Assembly (NCBI GenBank): GCA_964251965.1
Contig: CAXULQ010000009.1
Location: 124,001 to 188,000, forward strand
Length of the DNA stretch: 64,000 bases
Origin: Mucilaginibacter_A sp964251965
GTDB lineage: Bacteria; Bacteroidota; Bacteroidia; Sphingobacteriales; Sphingobacteriaceae
Direction of reading: 5' to 3'
In this document: positions 36,790 through 46,959 of the stretch, piece after piece
How positions within the stretch are numbered: the stretch's first letter is position 1
How the letters are laid out: each line of letters starts with the position of its first letter
Position numbers and translations under genes: made by a program
The notes under the pieces: model-generated
Told to the model about the DNA's origin: nothing
The model's database searches: none
Seen by the model: the letters and a program-made list of their open reading frames with translations, nothing else

Positions 36790-39636
36790 TTAATCATTCC
36801 CTGGGCCACCAAATCCGCCGCCCATTGGTGGACGGCCACCACCAGGGCCTCCATCGGGCGGGCCTGGCCGCTGCCCGGCAAACTTTTGCAGGCGCAAGGT
36901 AAACGTAAGCAGAAAATATCTTCCAAGACGGTTACTTTGTGTTTGCGTGATGTAACTTCCGTTTTGAGTTGTGCTGAAACCGGTATTTTGGTTAAAAAGA
37001 TCAAAGGCCGATAAGCGAAGCGCGCCAACGTTCTGTTTCAAAAATTTTTTCTCTACATACGCATTCAAAATATTAGGGTTAGTCGCTCCGGTGTAACCAT
37101 AGTATATTGTTTTGGTAAAATCGTAACTAACTGTCCATGTTTTATCCAGGTAATTTTTACCGTTAAGGCCCAAGTTAAGTGTACGGAAATTATTGTTCAG
37201 ATTATTTTGAGTTAAGGAATTATCGGTACTGGTAACGCTGTAGCTGCTGCTCAACTCCGCATCTATAACGTCTTGTATGCTGGTGCGAAATTTAACGCCT
37301 TGCGTAAAACTGATGCTTTTGGCCAGGTTCTCTTCTGTCGTGAGGTTGTAAGTGGTGGGTGCTACGCTGCTGATATAAGAAATATTGTTGCTATAGCTCA
37401 TGTTTCCATTGAACATCAGCGTATAACGGCGTTCCTGCCACGGTTTGGCATAAGTGTAATTACCGGAGGCCGTGTAAAAGCCAGCGGCATTTAAATACTG
37501 GGTAAGTATGGTGCCCTGCAATTTAGTATTTGGTGTGTATGTTTGCGGGTAAGTAATGGTGTTCGCCACTATCTTATTATCAGTTTGGGTGAATGAAAGG
37601 CCAGCGAACAGTATATTGCCCGATTGAAAATCGAACTTGTTATAACGGATGTTAAGGTTGTTGTTAAACTCAGGTTTTAGGTTGGGGTTACCTTGTACCG
37701 GATACAAAGTATTGGTAAAATCGGTCACGGGCTGCAATTCACTGTAAGTAGGCTGGTTACTGGCACCGCTATAGTTTAAGTTAAAGGATTGGTTGCGCGA
37801 AACATTGTAAACAAACCGGGCCGTTGGTGCAAAGTTTAGTGTGCTGATACGGGTATCAGCACCTGTTTTTGCAGAGTATCCGCTCAATAATGATGGTTGT
37901 ACAGCCAAGCCCAGGGTATAATTATATTTCTGTTCAATAAACCGGTAATTTAACCCTATGCGATTGGTGATGAAATTAAAAGTATAATTGTTGCTTAACA
38001 GATCGTAATAGTTACGGTCACCTACCGTGGTCAGCGTATCGGTTTCCTTGTCCGAAGTTGTGCGGGCGAAATGGTAAGCGTAATTAAGTTCCATAAAAGA
38101 CCGCTTGCTCAATGGTTCCAGGTAAGAAAGGTTTACGCCCACGCTATCGAGCTTAACATTGGTATTGATAAGCTGATTAACAGGCGCACTGCTTGTCCCG
38201 GCAACATAGTCATAAACCGGATTTTGTGTTTGGGTAAGCGATGTAGAGCCTGCACTGGCATTGATGCTGAAATTGCGCCCCGCGGTGTTAAATTTATGGT
38301 TGTACAATATATTGGTACCGAAGTTGGGGGAAGTTGAATTTAATGTCGAGTTCAGGTTATAGTCGCTTGTTTCTGCGCCGTTTAATGTAAGCAAACTGGT
38401 TTGTGCAAGGTTGGTATTTATACCCGCGTAATTGAACGTCGGCGACACTTTGAGATAATTGAAATCGTTTATTTTATATTCCAGGTTAAAATTAAAGCGG
38501 TGGTTCAGTTTTTCGTCAGTTTGCTTGTTGCTGTAACTATTAATGCTGGGCGATGTTAATGAGTTATTACTCTGGATGGTCGAGCTAAGCGTGTTTACCG
38601 TATTGTCCGAAAAACTATAGCTGCCGTACACGGAAATCTTTTTACCCCATTGATCGCGGTAGTTGAAGCCAGCCGACCGTGTAGTTGCGATACCGTTAGT
38701 GGCAGAAGAACTGCTTGACGGGCCACCCCCGCCGCCGCCAGGGCCACCTCCACGAGGGCCGCCGCCGCCGAATGTAAACAGGCTGGTATTGGTATTATTT
38801 AAATTGGCCAGTGCTGCAATCTGTTGGTCGCCGTTAAATTTAAATAGGTTACCTGAAGCAATGTACCGGTCACTCTCGTTTTTATCTAATACACCTGTTT
38901 GAGCGTCTGCACCATCTCCTAAATTAAGCTGGCCAAAATAACCGTGGTTTTTATCCGGCCTGATGGTGATGTTCAAAATCTTTTCAGGCTCACCGGTCTT
39001 TAAGCCGGTCAAATTAGCCTGATCGCCATAATCATCAATAATTTGAATACTCTGTACAACGTTTGCCGGTAAATTCTGGGTGGCTGTTTTTAAATCGCCG
39101 TTAAAAAAATCCTTGCCGTTCACCCGCACTTTGGTTACACTCTTGCCCTGGGCGGTGATGTTTCCGTTTTTATCCACATCTACGCCGGGCAACTTCTTCA
39201 GCATGTCTTCTACAGGTGCGCCGTCTTGCACTTTATAAGCAGCAGCGTTAAATTCTACTGTATCTTCTTTCAGCTTCACCGGGTTTGCGGCCACAACTTG
39301 CACCGTTTTGAGCATTGTGGAGCTTGGTTTCAGTGTGATGGGTGCGATGGTGAAAACAACATCGCTGTTATCAGGGGTATAACTTTTACGGTAGTGAACG
39401 TAACCTATTGAGGATATGCTGATGGTGAACATACCACGCGGTACGCCCTTAAAGGTAAACCCGCCGCTGGCGTTAGAACTTGCCGAAACACTGTCTTTAT
39501 TAACCAGCAGCGTTACAGATGCCCCAGGTACAGCGCCTGTTGAATCCTTAACCATGCCGGTTACCGTAAAACTTTGCTGCGTAAAACCGCGTTGCGCTAT
39601 AAAAAGTAATACAAAAAATAAAAATCTCTTAAGCAT
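36790..39636 (-). CDS. TonB-receptor-like outer-membrane beta-barrel protein
   Basis: Outer-membrane protein of 948 residues. The signal peptide ends near ARGFTQQ; a carboxypeptidase-regulatory-like domain follows (TVTGMVKDSTGAVPGASVTL). Next come a plug-like region (VEDMLKKLPGVDVDKNGNITAQGKSVTKVRVNGKDFF) and a long barrel of the OMP_b-brl_3 type. Two low-complexity Gly/Pro tracts stand out: GGGGPRGGGPGGGGGG within the barrel (about 38718-38770), probably a surface loop, and GPPDGGPGGGRPPMGGG at the extreme C terminus. There is no SusD partner. It is divergent from a LytS/LytTR pair, which may control it (inference). The transported or bound substrate is unknown. Confidence 0.85.
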   Translation of the reverse strand: MLKRFLFFVLLFIAQRGFTQQSFTVTGMVKDSTGAVPGASVTLLVNKDSVSASSNASGGFTFKGVPRGMFTISISSIGYVHYRKSYTPDNSDVVFTIAPITLKPSSTMLKTVQVVAANPVKLKEDTVEFNAAAYKVQDGAPVEDMLKKLPGVDVDKNGNITAQGKSVTKVRVNGKDFFNGDLKTATQNLPANVVQSIQIIDDYGDQANLTGLKTGEPEKILNITIRPDKNHGYFGQLNLGDGADAQTGVLDKNESDRYIASGNLFKFNGDQQIAALANLNNTNTSLFTFGGGGPRGGGPGGGGGGPSSSSSATNGIATTRSAGFNYRDQWGKKISVYGSYSFSDNTVNTLSSTIQSNNSLTSPSINSYSNKQTDEKLNHRFNFNLEYKINDFNYLKVSPTFNYAGINTNLAQTSLLTLNGAETSDYNLNSTLNSTSPNFGTNILYNHKFNTAGRNFSINASAGSTSLTQTQNPVYDYVAGTSSAPVNQLINTNVKLDSVGVNLSYLEPLSKRSFMELNYAYHFARTTSDKETDTLTTVGDRNYYDLLSNNYTFNFITNRIGLNYRFIEQKYNYTLGLAVQPSLLSGYSAKTGADTRISTLNFAPTARFVYNVSRNQSFNLNYSGASNQPTYSELQPVTDFTNTLYPVQGNPNLKPEFNNNLNIRYNKFDFQSGNILFAGLSFTQTDNKIVANTITYPQTYTPNTKLQGTILTQYLNAAGFYTASGNYTYAKPWQERRYTLMFNGNMSYSNNISYISSVAPTTYNLTTEENLAKSISFTQGVKFRTSIQDVIDAELSSSYSVTSTDNSLTQNNLNNNFRTLNLGLNGKNYLDKTWTVSYDFTKTIYYGYTGATNPNILNAYVEKKFLKQNVGALRLSAFDLFNQNTGFSTTQNGSYITQTQSNRLGRYFLLTFTLRLQKFAGQRPGPPDGGPGGGRPPMGGGFGGPGND

Positions 39637-39733
39637 GTGCGTTTGTTTTTAGTGTCGATTAAAAATTGAACAGGACAAATAAAAAACACAGCTTGCGACA
39701 GATAAAACACAATAGACCATTGCGATGAATTAA

Positions 39734-39825
39734 TCGACAACAGGCCCAAAATCGGTAATTAAAGGACTGTTTTGACACCAGGATCAACTCATATCGATAA
39801 AAAGCAGCAAATGGTCGACAGCAGG
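39734..39825. promoter_or_regulatory. Possible regulator sites between barrel and LytTR genes
   Basis: TCGACAACAGG (39734-39744) and TCGACAGCAGG (39815-39825) are near-identical direct repeats 81 bp apart in the divergent gap. LytTR proteins bind paired direct repeats, so these are candidate sites, though the spacing is wide. Confidence 0.25.
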
Positions 39826-39891
39826 GGAGTTTTGGACGATTAGCAATAGACTATCAATGTTGTATCTTTATCATTGCTTGAAAATAACATA

Positions 39892-40968
39892 ATGAGGCTG
39901 CTGAACAGAAATAACATTTTTATTTTAGTCCACTTTTTTTGTTGGCTTATACTGGCAGTCGGAATTCTATATGCGCACCCCAGCGGTTTGGGTATAACCG
40001 TAACCAACGACTTTTGGATAAGGCAAACCGACCTGCTTATCATTTTGGTGGCCGTGTTTTATTTGAATATTCACTTGCTCATCCCGCGGCTGCTCATTAG
40101 GAAGAAAGTAATTCTATACATCCTGGTTGCGACAGCACTGCTGGTTACTGTAACCTATTTAAACAACCTTATCAACTCGGTATTTAGCCTTAACCCCTTC
40201 ATATTCAATCGTTCTCGTCCGCCATTTTCAGGGCATCCACCACATGGAGAACGCCCCGACCATCATGGGCTTTTCGATACTTTTGTACCGGGAATGAACT
40301 TGCTGATGATAGGATTGGGCATCACGATCAGCTTCATCCAGAAATGGCAGCAGGAAGTGAACCTCAGACAGCAATTGGAACAGGAAAAAACGGCGACCGA
40401 ACTTACTTTATTAAAGGCACAAATCAACCCGCACTTTTTCTTTAATACGCTCAATACCATTTATTCTTACACACTTTCTGATGGTGATTTGGCCAGAACG
40501 GCGATCACCAACCTTTCTAAAATGATGCGCTATGTGTTGTATGATGCTGCCGGCCGACAAACACCTTTAAGCAAGGAAATAGCTTTCATTAAAGAATACG
40601 TGGAATTGATGAAGTTGAGGATCAGCAATAAAACTACCGTGTTATTGCAAATACAAGAACAGGCAGGTGAAATGATGATTGCGCCAATGTTATTTCTGCC
40701 CTTTGTAGAAAATGCTTTTAAACATGGTGTAAGTAGTGTTGCAGAAGGAAACATTGCTATCTGGATTATCCAAAACGAGGAAAGCATTGAACTGATCGTC
40801 AAAAATACGGTTTACGAAAACTGGCGGGCCAGCGAGGACGAGAGCAATGGTATTGGCATATCCAACACAACACGAAGATTAGACCTGCTATACCCCGGAA
40901 AATATACGTTAAGTACCGGAATAATTGGTGGAACAGAATATGAAGCTAAATTAAGCATTGTATTATGA
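39892..40968 (+). CDS. LytS-family sensor histidine kinase
   Basis: Membrane histidine kinase of 358 residues from ATG 39892 (a TTG at 39874 would add six residues without benefit). Four hydrophobic segments in the first 150 residues are followed by a cytoplasmic coiled segment (QQEVNLRQQLEQEKTATEL). The His_kinase domain of the LytS/YehU type follows, with phospho-acceptor His181 in LKAQINPHFFFNTLN. An ATPase domain follows (PMLFLPFVENAFKHG, GIGISNTTRRLDLLYPG). The stop overlaps the start of the regulator gene by 4 bp. A His- and Pro-rich extracytoplasmic loop (PPFSGHPPHGERPDHH) lies between membrane segments and could bind metal (inference). Confidence 0.9.
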   Translation: MRLLNRNNIFILVHFFCWLILAVGILYAHPSGLGITVTNDFWIRQTDLLIILVAVFYLNIHLLIPRLLIRKKVILYILVATALLVTVTYLNNLINSVFSLNPFIFNRSRPPFSGHPPHGERPDHHGLFDTFVPGMNLLMIGLGITISFIQKWQQEVNLRQQLEQEKTATELTLLKAQINPHFFFNTLNTIYSYTLSDGDLARTAITNLSKMMRYVLYDAAGRQTPLSKEIAFIKEYVELMKLRISNKTTVLLQIQEQAGEMMIAPMLFLPFVENAFKHGVSSVAEGNIAIWIIQNEESIELIVKNTVYENWRASEDESNGIGISNTTRRLDLLYPGKYTLSTGIIGGTEYEAKLSIVL

Positions 40969-41693
40969 TGTTAACTTGTATCGCGATAGATGACGAACCA
41001 CCTGCCGTTGACCTTTTATGCAGGTTTATCGGCCAAACTCCTTTCTTGAAATTGTCCGGAAGCTTTTCTAATGCCATCGAGGGCTTGCGTTTTATCAGCG
41101 AAAACGAGGTGGATCTTATTTTTCTGGATATACAAATGCCCGATCTGAGTGGGATTGAACTTGCACGTATTTTGTCGGGAAGAAACATGGGCAATTTCCC
41201 ATCCATTATTTTCACTACTGCTTTTGATCAGTTTGCTTTAGAAGGGTATAAACTGGATGTGGTTGATTATCTGCTAAAGCCTTTTAGTTACGAGGAGTTT
41301 ATAAGAGGTGCGGGTAAAGCACTGAACTTGAACAAATTAAAAACGAACCAGGCAGACGGAATTTCAACAGAAGAAGATTACATCTACTTAAAAGTAGAGT
41401 TTCAAACAGTAAAAATAGCCTGTAATAATATTACTTATATTGAAGGATTGAAGGATTACGCAAAAATCCATTTAGTTGACCAAGAAAAAAGTGTCCTTTC
41501 ACTGATTACACTAAAAGCACTGGAAGAAAAACTACCGAAAGGAAAGTTTATGCGCATCCATAAGTCCTTCATCATTTCCTTAGAAAAGATCACTTCTGTA
41601 ACAAAAAATGCAGTTTATATCAGTAATAAGATGTTCCCCGTATCGGACCAGTACAAGGACCAATTTATTAGATTTTCAGATAGTTGGCAGTGA
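40965..41693 (+). CDS. LytTR-family response regulator
   Basis: DNA-binding response regulator of 242 residues. The receiver domain has the acidic pair DDEP near the start, phospho-acceptor Asp55 in IFLDIQMPDLSG, and KPF. The C-terminal LytTR domain reads DYIYLKVEFQTVKIACNNITYIEGLKDYAKIHL ... FMRIHKSFIISLEKI. It is translationally coupled to the LytS-type kinase (4-bp overlap) and is that kinase's cognate regulator. The likely target is the divergent barrel gene, from position only. Confidence 0.93.
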   Translation: MMLTCIAIDDEPPAVDLLCRFIGQTPFLKLSGSFSNAIEGLRFISENEVDLIFLDIQMPDLSGIELARILSGRNMGNFPSIIFTTAFDQFALEGYKLDVVDYLLKPFSYEEFIRGAGKALNLNKLKTNQADGISTEEDYIYLKVEFQTVKIACNNITYIEGLKDYAKIHLVDQEKSVLSLITLKALEEKLPKGKFMRIHKSFIISLEKITSVTKNAVYISNKMFPVSDQYKDQFIRFSDSWQ

Positions 41694-42639
41694 AACATAT
41701 CATCTTTACTATGATCGGCAATATCTGAAGAATCTTACCAAATTTAATCTGACTGGTGCCCAAGTGAAATAAGGCACCAGTCAAATTGATTTACTTTGAA
41801 TTGAAATGATTTATTTATTTTTTGACAGATAGGCCAAAAAATCATTTTAAACAGAAAAAGTGCAATTTCTTGCGCCTCTTGACATTAAAAAGGAGAGGAG
41901 TTTTGTCTTCCCAGTGATCCCGCTGGGATTAAATTATCACACATATGACCTTATTTTTCAATACTTTATATCACTTTTTATTCAATAAGTAACCGAAAAA
42001 TTTACCGAATCGTTTAAGCTCTTTTAATATGTTTTGAAGAACCTTTAAACAAATATAATATTATGATAATTAGATTCATAAAGACTATTTGTTTTATTTT
42101 ATCTCCTTAAGTAATAATGTTTAGTCGGCAGTAAACTTGGTAAAACCGTCAGCTTATTGTACATTATCAAATTGTGAAGACAATCATGTCTGTTTCTGCT
42201 TGTCATATAATAAAGATATGTTAATTAGGCTTTTGTAAGTTACCAATGAATAAGGGCTTGGCCTTTAGAAATATGTAACTGTTTAGGAGCAAGATCTGCA
42301 AAGAAACCGCTATGCCCTGCCAAACACAAGTTACCGCGCTTCCTAAAAGCTGTATTATTATGGCTATAAATTGCCTGCGATATATTCGCTAAAAATGTTT
42401 TTCAAGGCTTGGACCCGAATATCAACAACCACAAAATCAATATCGCCTAACTCCACTACGGGTTACTTTAATATTTACTAGGAAGCTATAGTTGTGACCG
42501 CTACCATCAATTTCAAAATTTGGGGGATTTACACTTAAACTTTTAAAAACAGTTGTATCAGGTTTATCTTCGTTGTACATTGCTGTATTAAATTGCGTGA
42601 AAGACATATTAAACTATTCTACAAATTAACTGATTTACC
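41694..42639. other. 946-bp gap without a recognisable gene
   Basis: Holds a hairpin 41751-41782 (GACTGGTGCC with GGCACCAGTC, 12-base loop), a probable terminator for the LytTR operon. A smaller inverted repeat (TCCCAG/CTGGGA) lies near 41922, and a degenerate copy of the region-3 palindrome at 42509-42529. The part from about 42240 to 42480 has somewhat higher GC and could be a relic of a gene, but all frames are broken and I recognise nothing. Confidence 0.5.
42509..42529 (+). promoter_or_regulatory. Degenerate palindromic operator upstream of orphan kinase
   Basis: The right half TTTGGGGGATT matches the operator found in eight other promoters; the left half (AATTTCAAAA) has lost the C run. 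It lies 111 bp upstream of the kinase ATG, and no matching -7 box at the standard spacing was found. Confidence 0.35.
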
Positions 42640-44310
42640 ATGGATTGGTTTCAGCCTACTACAGGATCAATAACAGAATTGTCAATAGCGTGTATTGAGT
42701 CAGTTTTTTTAACGTACTTATTAACGCTTAAAAGGAAGACGAAAGATTGCTATTTAGTGGTTTTGATCTATTTGACCGCAGCTATTTATGAGTGGAGTGC
42801 ATTTATTGTTGACTCTACCGATAATCCATCCTTTTATACTGTGTTTGCAATTAACTTATTTAGAGGTTTTAGTATGTTATCGATAATTTGGTGTTCGTAC
42901 CGTTTCTATAAGAACTCTTTTCCGCGCGAATTCCTTATTGCAGTTGTTACATTCACGGTGCTCTTGGGTTTATCTGTTTTTATGTGGTCAAAAGACTACC
43001 AACTATACCATCATGTTTCTGTATTTCATGTTCTACTGTTGCATTCTCTTTGTAGCGCATCAACTTTGTTATCAGGTATCAATTATTTAAGAAAGATTCA
43101 GATCGTTTCGGACGAACGTGGCTATTTCCCGATATGGAAGGAATTACTGCATCCGTCAACGAAAGTAATTGCTGTGTTAGGCGGGTTTGCAGTTAGTCTC
43201 TTTATTTATACGATCATATCATTATTAATGATTCTGAACTATCTAAATGTAATAATTGACGCCCTGTTTTTACCATTAATGTACCTACTTTCTGTATCTA
43301 TCACCACATTAGTTGCGTTTTCTTATTTTAGTTATGCCCGTGAGCAAACATCTTTTGAGACAAAGCTTGTTGGCATAACACTTCTTATTACCTTGAGTGT
43401 ACTGGGTCTAATTCCCGTCATTTTGTTTGGACTAACCGGAACAACGGAGACAAGTAGATATATAAAAGCATTTGTGTTCATCATTCCAATCAGTACTTTG
43501 CTGATCTCATTCTTTCTGCCACTGCTTTTCCGGTTAACGATAACAAAACATTTAAATAAAATAATTACCGGCGTACAATCGGTTATTTTCGGCGACCTAA
43601 CGGCCAATGTCGAGATCGAAATTAATGATGAAATCGGCCGATTGTCTCATCATTTTAACGAGATGACCGAATCACTCAGGCAACGTACAGAACAACTGAA
43701 CAGTATGCGTGCAACTATTGCCACAGATTTCCATGACCAGACCGGAAATATGCTTTCCGCCATCACCCGTCAGGCATCATTGTTAAAAGTTGAGCTTAAG
43801 AGTGAACCTAAGGTGCAGCCGATGGTAGAATGTATTATTAATAATAGCCAAGACCTGTACGCCAGCAGTAAGGATTTCTTATGGCACTTGAATCATAACA
43901 GTGATGACCCTATCGAGCTGTTTAACTACCTGACCAGCTATGGCCAGTTGTATTACAATCAATTTGATATCGCTTTTTCATCTGTAGCCGAAGAGTGCTC
44001 TCGATTGCAGTTTGATCCTTCGGCGGCGCTAAACCTGATCTTTATCTTTAAAGAAGCGATGACCAATGTGGTGAAACATGCAGGGGCAAATGAAGTACGG
44101 CTGACCCTAAACTGCAGCTTCGACCAGGTCACCTACATGTTGGAAGATAACGGCGTTTGGAAACAGGCCGATAACACTTACGACCATTATGGACTTACGA
44201 ATATGGAGCGCCGTTGCCAGAAGAATAAGTTTGGCTTTACTGTAGTTAAGCAAACATCTGGTACCCTAATCAGGATCACAGCCCCCGTTCATGATCTCAA
44301 TGAATTATAA
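42640..44310 (+). CDS. Multi-pass sensor histidine kinase with HAMP, orphan paralog
   Basis: Kinase of 556 residues. About eight hydrophobic segments fill the first 310 residues. A HAMP linker follows (TKHLNKIITGVQSVIFGDLTANVEIEINDEIGRLSHHFNEM), then a HisKA_3-like domain with His365 in ATDFHDQTGNMLSAITRQA and a HATPase_c domain (FKEAMTNVVKHAGANEVRL, EDNGVWKQ). The cytoplasmic half is clearly paralogous to the kinase at 61842 (RTEQLN-MR, TDFHD-TGN-LSAITRQA-LLK, YNQFDI-FS, FIFKEAM-NV-KH), while the sensor part differs. No response regulator gene is adjacent, so it may signal to the LuxR-type regulator at 63124 (inference). Confidence 0.88.
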   Translation: MDWFQPTTGSITELSIACIESVFLTYLLTLKRKTKDCYLVVLIYLTAAIYEWSAFIVDSTDNPSFYTVFAINLFRGFSMLSIIWCSYRFYKNSFPREFLIAVVTFTVLLGLSVFMWSKDYQLYHHVSVFHVLLLHSLCSASTLLSGINYLRKIQIVSDERGYFPIWKELLHPSTKVIAVLGGFAVSLFIYTIISLLMILNYLNVIIDALFLPLMYLLSVSITTLVAFSYFSYAREQTSFETKLVGITLLITLSVLGLIPVILFGLTGTTETSRYIKAFVFIIPISTLLISFFLPLLFRLTITKHLNKIITGVQSVIFGDLTANVEIEINDEIGRLSHHFNEMTESLRQRTEQLNSMRATIATDFHDQTGNMLSAITRQASLLKVELKSEPKVQPMVECIINNSQDLYASSKDFLWHLNHNSDDPIELFNYLTSYGQLYYNQFDIAFSSVAEECSRLQFDPSAALNLIFIFKEAMTNVVKHAGANEVRLTLNCSFDQVTYMLEDNGVWKQADNTYDHYGLTNMERRCQKNKFGFTVVKQTSGTLIRITAPVHDLNEL

Positions 44311-44607
44311 ATAAACTAAAAAATTGACACCTTTGAAGATTGTAGTGGAAATTGATGAAAATAACGATAAAAGTTATTAATAATACAAGAAACATCAGAT
44401 AATCAGAAATATTGAACACTTTTAATAAGGGTATTTGCCATAGAATCAATTATAACCTTATTCTACATTTGAAGTTAAATCAAGCGGAGGATTTTAAACT
44501 GTCGTACTTGACACCGGCTAATTTTTTTTGGAACGCGCTTAAATCACTAAGTTCAGTAACTAAAGCGGCGTTTTAACAAAGAATACAGACAAAACTGGCT
44601 TCCGGTG

Positions 44608-46767
44608 CTATTGCTTAAGTTTAAAGTCTGGATGCCCGCACTGCCATAACACAAAAGCATATTGATCAGCAAAGTTAGCGTAGGTAACACTCTTATCTTC
44701 TGTAAAGTGGCCATTGTCATAATTTACTTTCATTAAAACAGGCTTACCTGAAGACGAAGCATTTTGCAAAGCAGCAGCAAATTTGCCTGGTTCCCAGGCA
44801 ACAACACGCGGATCGTTCCAGCCGCCAACACAGATAACAGCCGGGTATTTTGTTCCGGTAACTACATGCTGCACACCATCCATTGCGTACAAAGCTTTAC
44901 ATTCTGTGCTGTCTTTTACGGTTCCAAACTCGGGGATATTTGCCGGACCACTTGCACTAAATTCAGTCCGCATGGCATTAGCTACACCTACGTTGCAAAT
45001 TGCAGCAGCAAATAAATCAGGTCTTTCGGTAATTGCCCGGGTAATTAAGATGCCACCTGCGCTGGTGCCTGTTCCGGCTAATTTACCAGCAGAAGTATAG
45101 CCGTTAGAAATTAAGTATTCAGCACAACTGATAAAATCCTTCCAGGTATTTGATTTGGTCGTTTTATAACCGGCCCTATACCAGGCTTCCCCTTTTTCAC
45201 TGCCACCGCGTACATGCGGGATGGCAACTACTACACCTTTTACTGCTAAGGCATTTTCCCGGGTGCTGAAGTGTGGTGTTGCGCTTATACCATAAGCACC
45301 ATAACTATCCATCAAACAAACATTAGAACCATCTAACTTAATGCCCTTTTTATAGATGATAGTTAGCGGAATCATGGTACCATCATGACCTTTAACCTGT
45401 ACTTCTTTTACCAGTAAATTTTTGTAAGCCGCCGGGTAATTAGGTGGCTGATTAAAAATGCCAGGTGCAAAAGTATCGTTAGCAGCATTGTAACTAAACT
45501 CAGTTAAGGGTTTGTTCCAGGAAGTAATTTGTAAAATACAGTCGTCGGTTTCGTGGTCAGGACAATAAATATTTATCGTTCCTGAATAAGGAAGTTTAAC
45601 ATCTGTGATTTGTTTAGTGTGAGGATTGTACTTGGACAGATAATTATTAATGCCATCGCTATAAGTAAGAAAAAGAAAATCTTTGCTGCGCGTTATGCTT
45701 TCAAGCGTTTGGTCTGGTTTTTCTGCTGCAATTGTGATTGCATTTGCCCAATCAGGATGTTCGCGTTTTATAGCCACCAATTTATAGTTTTTTGCCTGAT
45801 TGTAGGTAATCGCGTAAGTCTGATCATCTATAGTTTCCAGTCCCCGAACCAGTTTATCAGCTGGTGTGCATAGAATCTGCCAATTGATTTTTCCAGACTT
45901 TAACTGCTCAATCGGTGCGTAATAATATTTAAATTCAGGTTGTACACTTGCTTCGCCGGCAATAACATAGTTCTTATAATCCTTGTTTAAAACAGCAAAA
46001 GGGTAAACACGCGGATCAATTTTTAAACCAGGATAACTTTCATTGCTGAAAAAATCTCTATCAGTAACATTGTCCTCTCCCAAAATATGCAGCTTTGTTT
46101 TGCTATTAAGTCGGGCTCGAGGGTCTTTATTGTCGTCACTTTTAAGCCACTCGTATAAAAAGGATTTGTTGTCAAAAGTCCAACTCAATGGAAATTCAGC
46201 TTGAACCGGGTAAATACTATCCTTTAAAAACTGCTTAGCATCTACATCCAGTACTTTAAGCGTGGATACTTCTGCACCTTGGGTTGCATAAGAAATAAGC
46301 ACTTTTTTACCATCATAGCTTGGTTTAAAACTTTGGATACTCAAGGTTTTCCCTTTGATGTAAACTAATGGATCAAAAAGCAGTTGCTCCTTTCCGTTTG
46401 TCCCTTTCCTGAAATAGAGTTTGCCTACAGCTTCGCCGGGCATCGTTTTACGGTAAAAAACACGGCCGTTTTCATAATCCACGTCAGAAATACGAGGCGG
46501 CTGCAACTTATCCAGCATTTTCAATTCGGCAATCAATTCATCCCGGCCTGAGATTTTATTTAGAATTGAGTTAGAATAATCTGCCTGCTGCTTAAACCAG
46601 CCTTCTACTTCTGGGCTTTTAATATTTTCCAGCCAGCGGTATGGGTCTTTGTAAGTAACACCGAAATAGGTATCGGTGCTATCAACGGTTTTACTGGCAG
46701 GTGGCATAAGTTGTGCAAAGGTTACTGTAGTGTTTAAAAGAACTAAAAACAGTGTTAAGTTTCTCAT
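44608..46767 (-). CDS. S9A prolyl oligopeptidase family serine peptidase
   Basis: Exported serine peptidase of 719 residues when started at the ATG that opens the signal peptide MRNLTLFLVLLNTTVTFAQ (46767). The open frame reaches 46818 without a leader function being evident. The N-terminal block YKDPYRWLENIKSPEVEGWFKQQ is the family signature, followed by a seven-bladed propeller and the alpha/beta-hydrolase domain. The triad is Ser569 in GTGTSAGG, Asp in GGWNDPRV and His in NGHFTED. It would cleave short proline-containing peptides in the periplasm. The promoter module at 46873-46922 ties it to the region-3 regulon. Confidence 0.92.
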   Translation of the reverse strand: MRNLTLFLVLLNTTVTFAQLMPPASKTVDSTDTYFGVTYKDPYRWLENIKSPEVEGWFKQQADYSNSILNKISGRDELIAELKMLDKLQPPRISDVDYENGRVFYRKTMPGEAVGKLYFRKGTNGKEQLLFDPLVYIKGKTLSIQSFKPSYDGKKVLISYATQGAEVSTLKVLDVDAKQFLKDSIYPVQAEFPLSWTFDNKSFLYEWLKSDDNKDPRARLNSKTKLHILGEDNVTDRDFFSNESYPGLKIDPRVYPFAVLNKDYKNYVIAGEASVQPEFKYYYAPIEQLKSGKINWQILCTPADKLVRGLETIDDQTYAITYNQAKNYKLVAIKREHPDWANAITIAAEKPDQTLESITRSKDFLFLTYSDGINNYLSKYNPHTKQITDVKLPYSGTINIYCPDHETDDCILQITSWNKPLTEFSYNAANDTFAPGIFNQPPNYPAAYKNLLVKEVQVKGHDGTMIPLTIIYKKGIKLDGSNVCLMDSYGAYGISATPHFSTRENALAVKGVVVAIPHVRGGSEKGEAWYRAGYKTTKSNTWKDFISCAEYLISNGYTSAGKLAGTGTSAGGILITRAITERPDLFAAAICNVGVANAMRTEFSASGPANIPEFGTVKDSTECKALYAMDGVQHVVTGTKYPAVICVGGWNDPRVVAWEPGKFAAALQNASSSGKPVLMKVNYDNGHFTEDKSVTYANFADQYAFVLWQCGHPDFKLKQ

Positions 46768-46872
46768 AAGTAAGGTAATTAGGCGCTGCTTTAGCATGAG
46801 CCGTTGTTCCCAGGCCAATTATTGGTCTTGAGATTTGTGCCCCAGTAGCGTGATTTGAACGGGGGGCTGCTG

Positions 46873-46922
46873 TAAAAATAATGGGAAAACAATATCCTGC
46901 CAATCCCCCAAATTGGGGGATT
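46873..46922 (-). promoter_or_regulatory. Palindromic operator-promoter module of the S9 peptidase gene
   Basis: A perfect 21-bp palindrome (46902-46922; AATCCCCC-N5-GGGGGATT) overlaps a TTGG -33-like box. After 19 bp comes TATTTTTA (46873-46880) as the -7 box. The geometry equals that of the other modules, but the leader to ATG 46767 is about 100 nt, far longer than elsewhere. Confidence 0.72.
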
Positions 46923-46959
46923 TTGAAAATAACTGTTTGACCTGGTTGAAACAATGACA

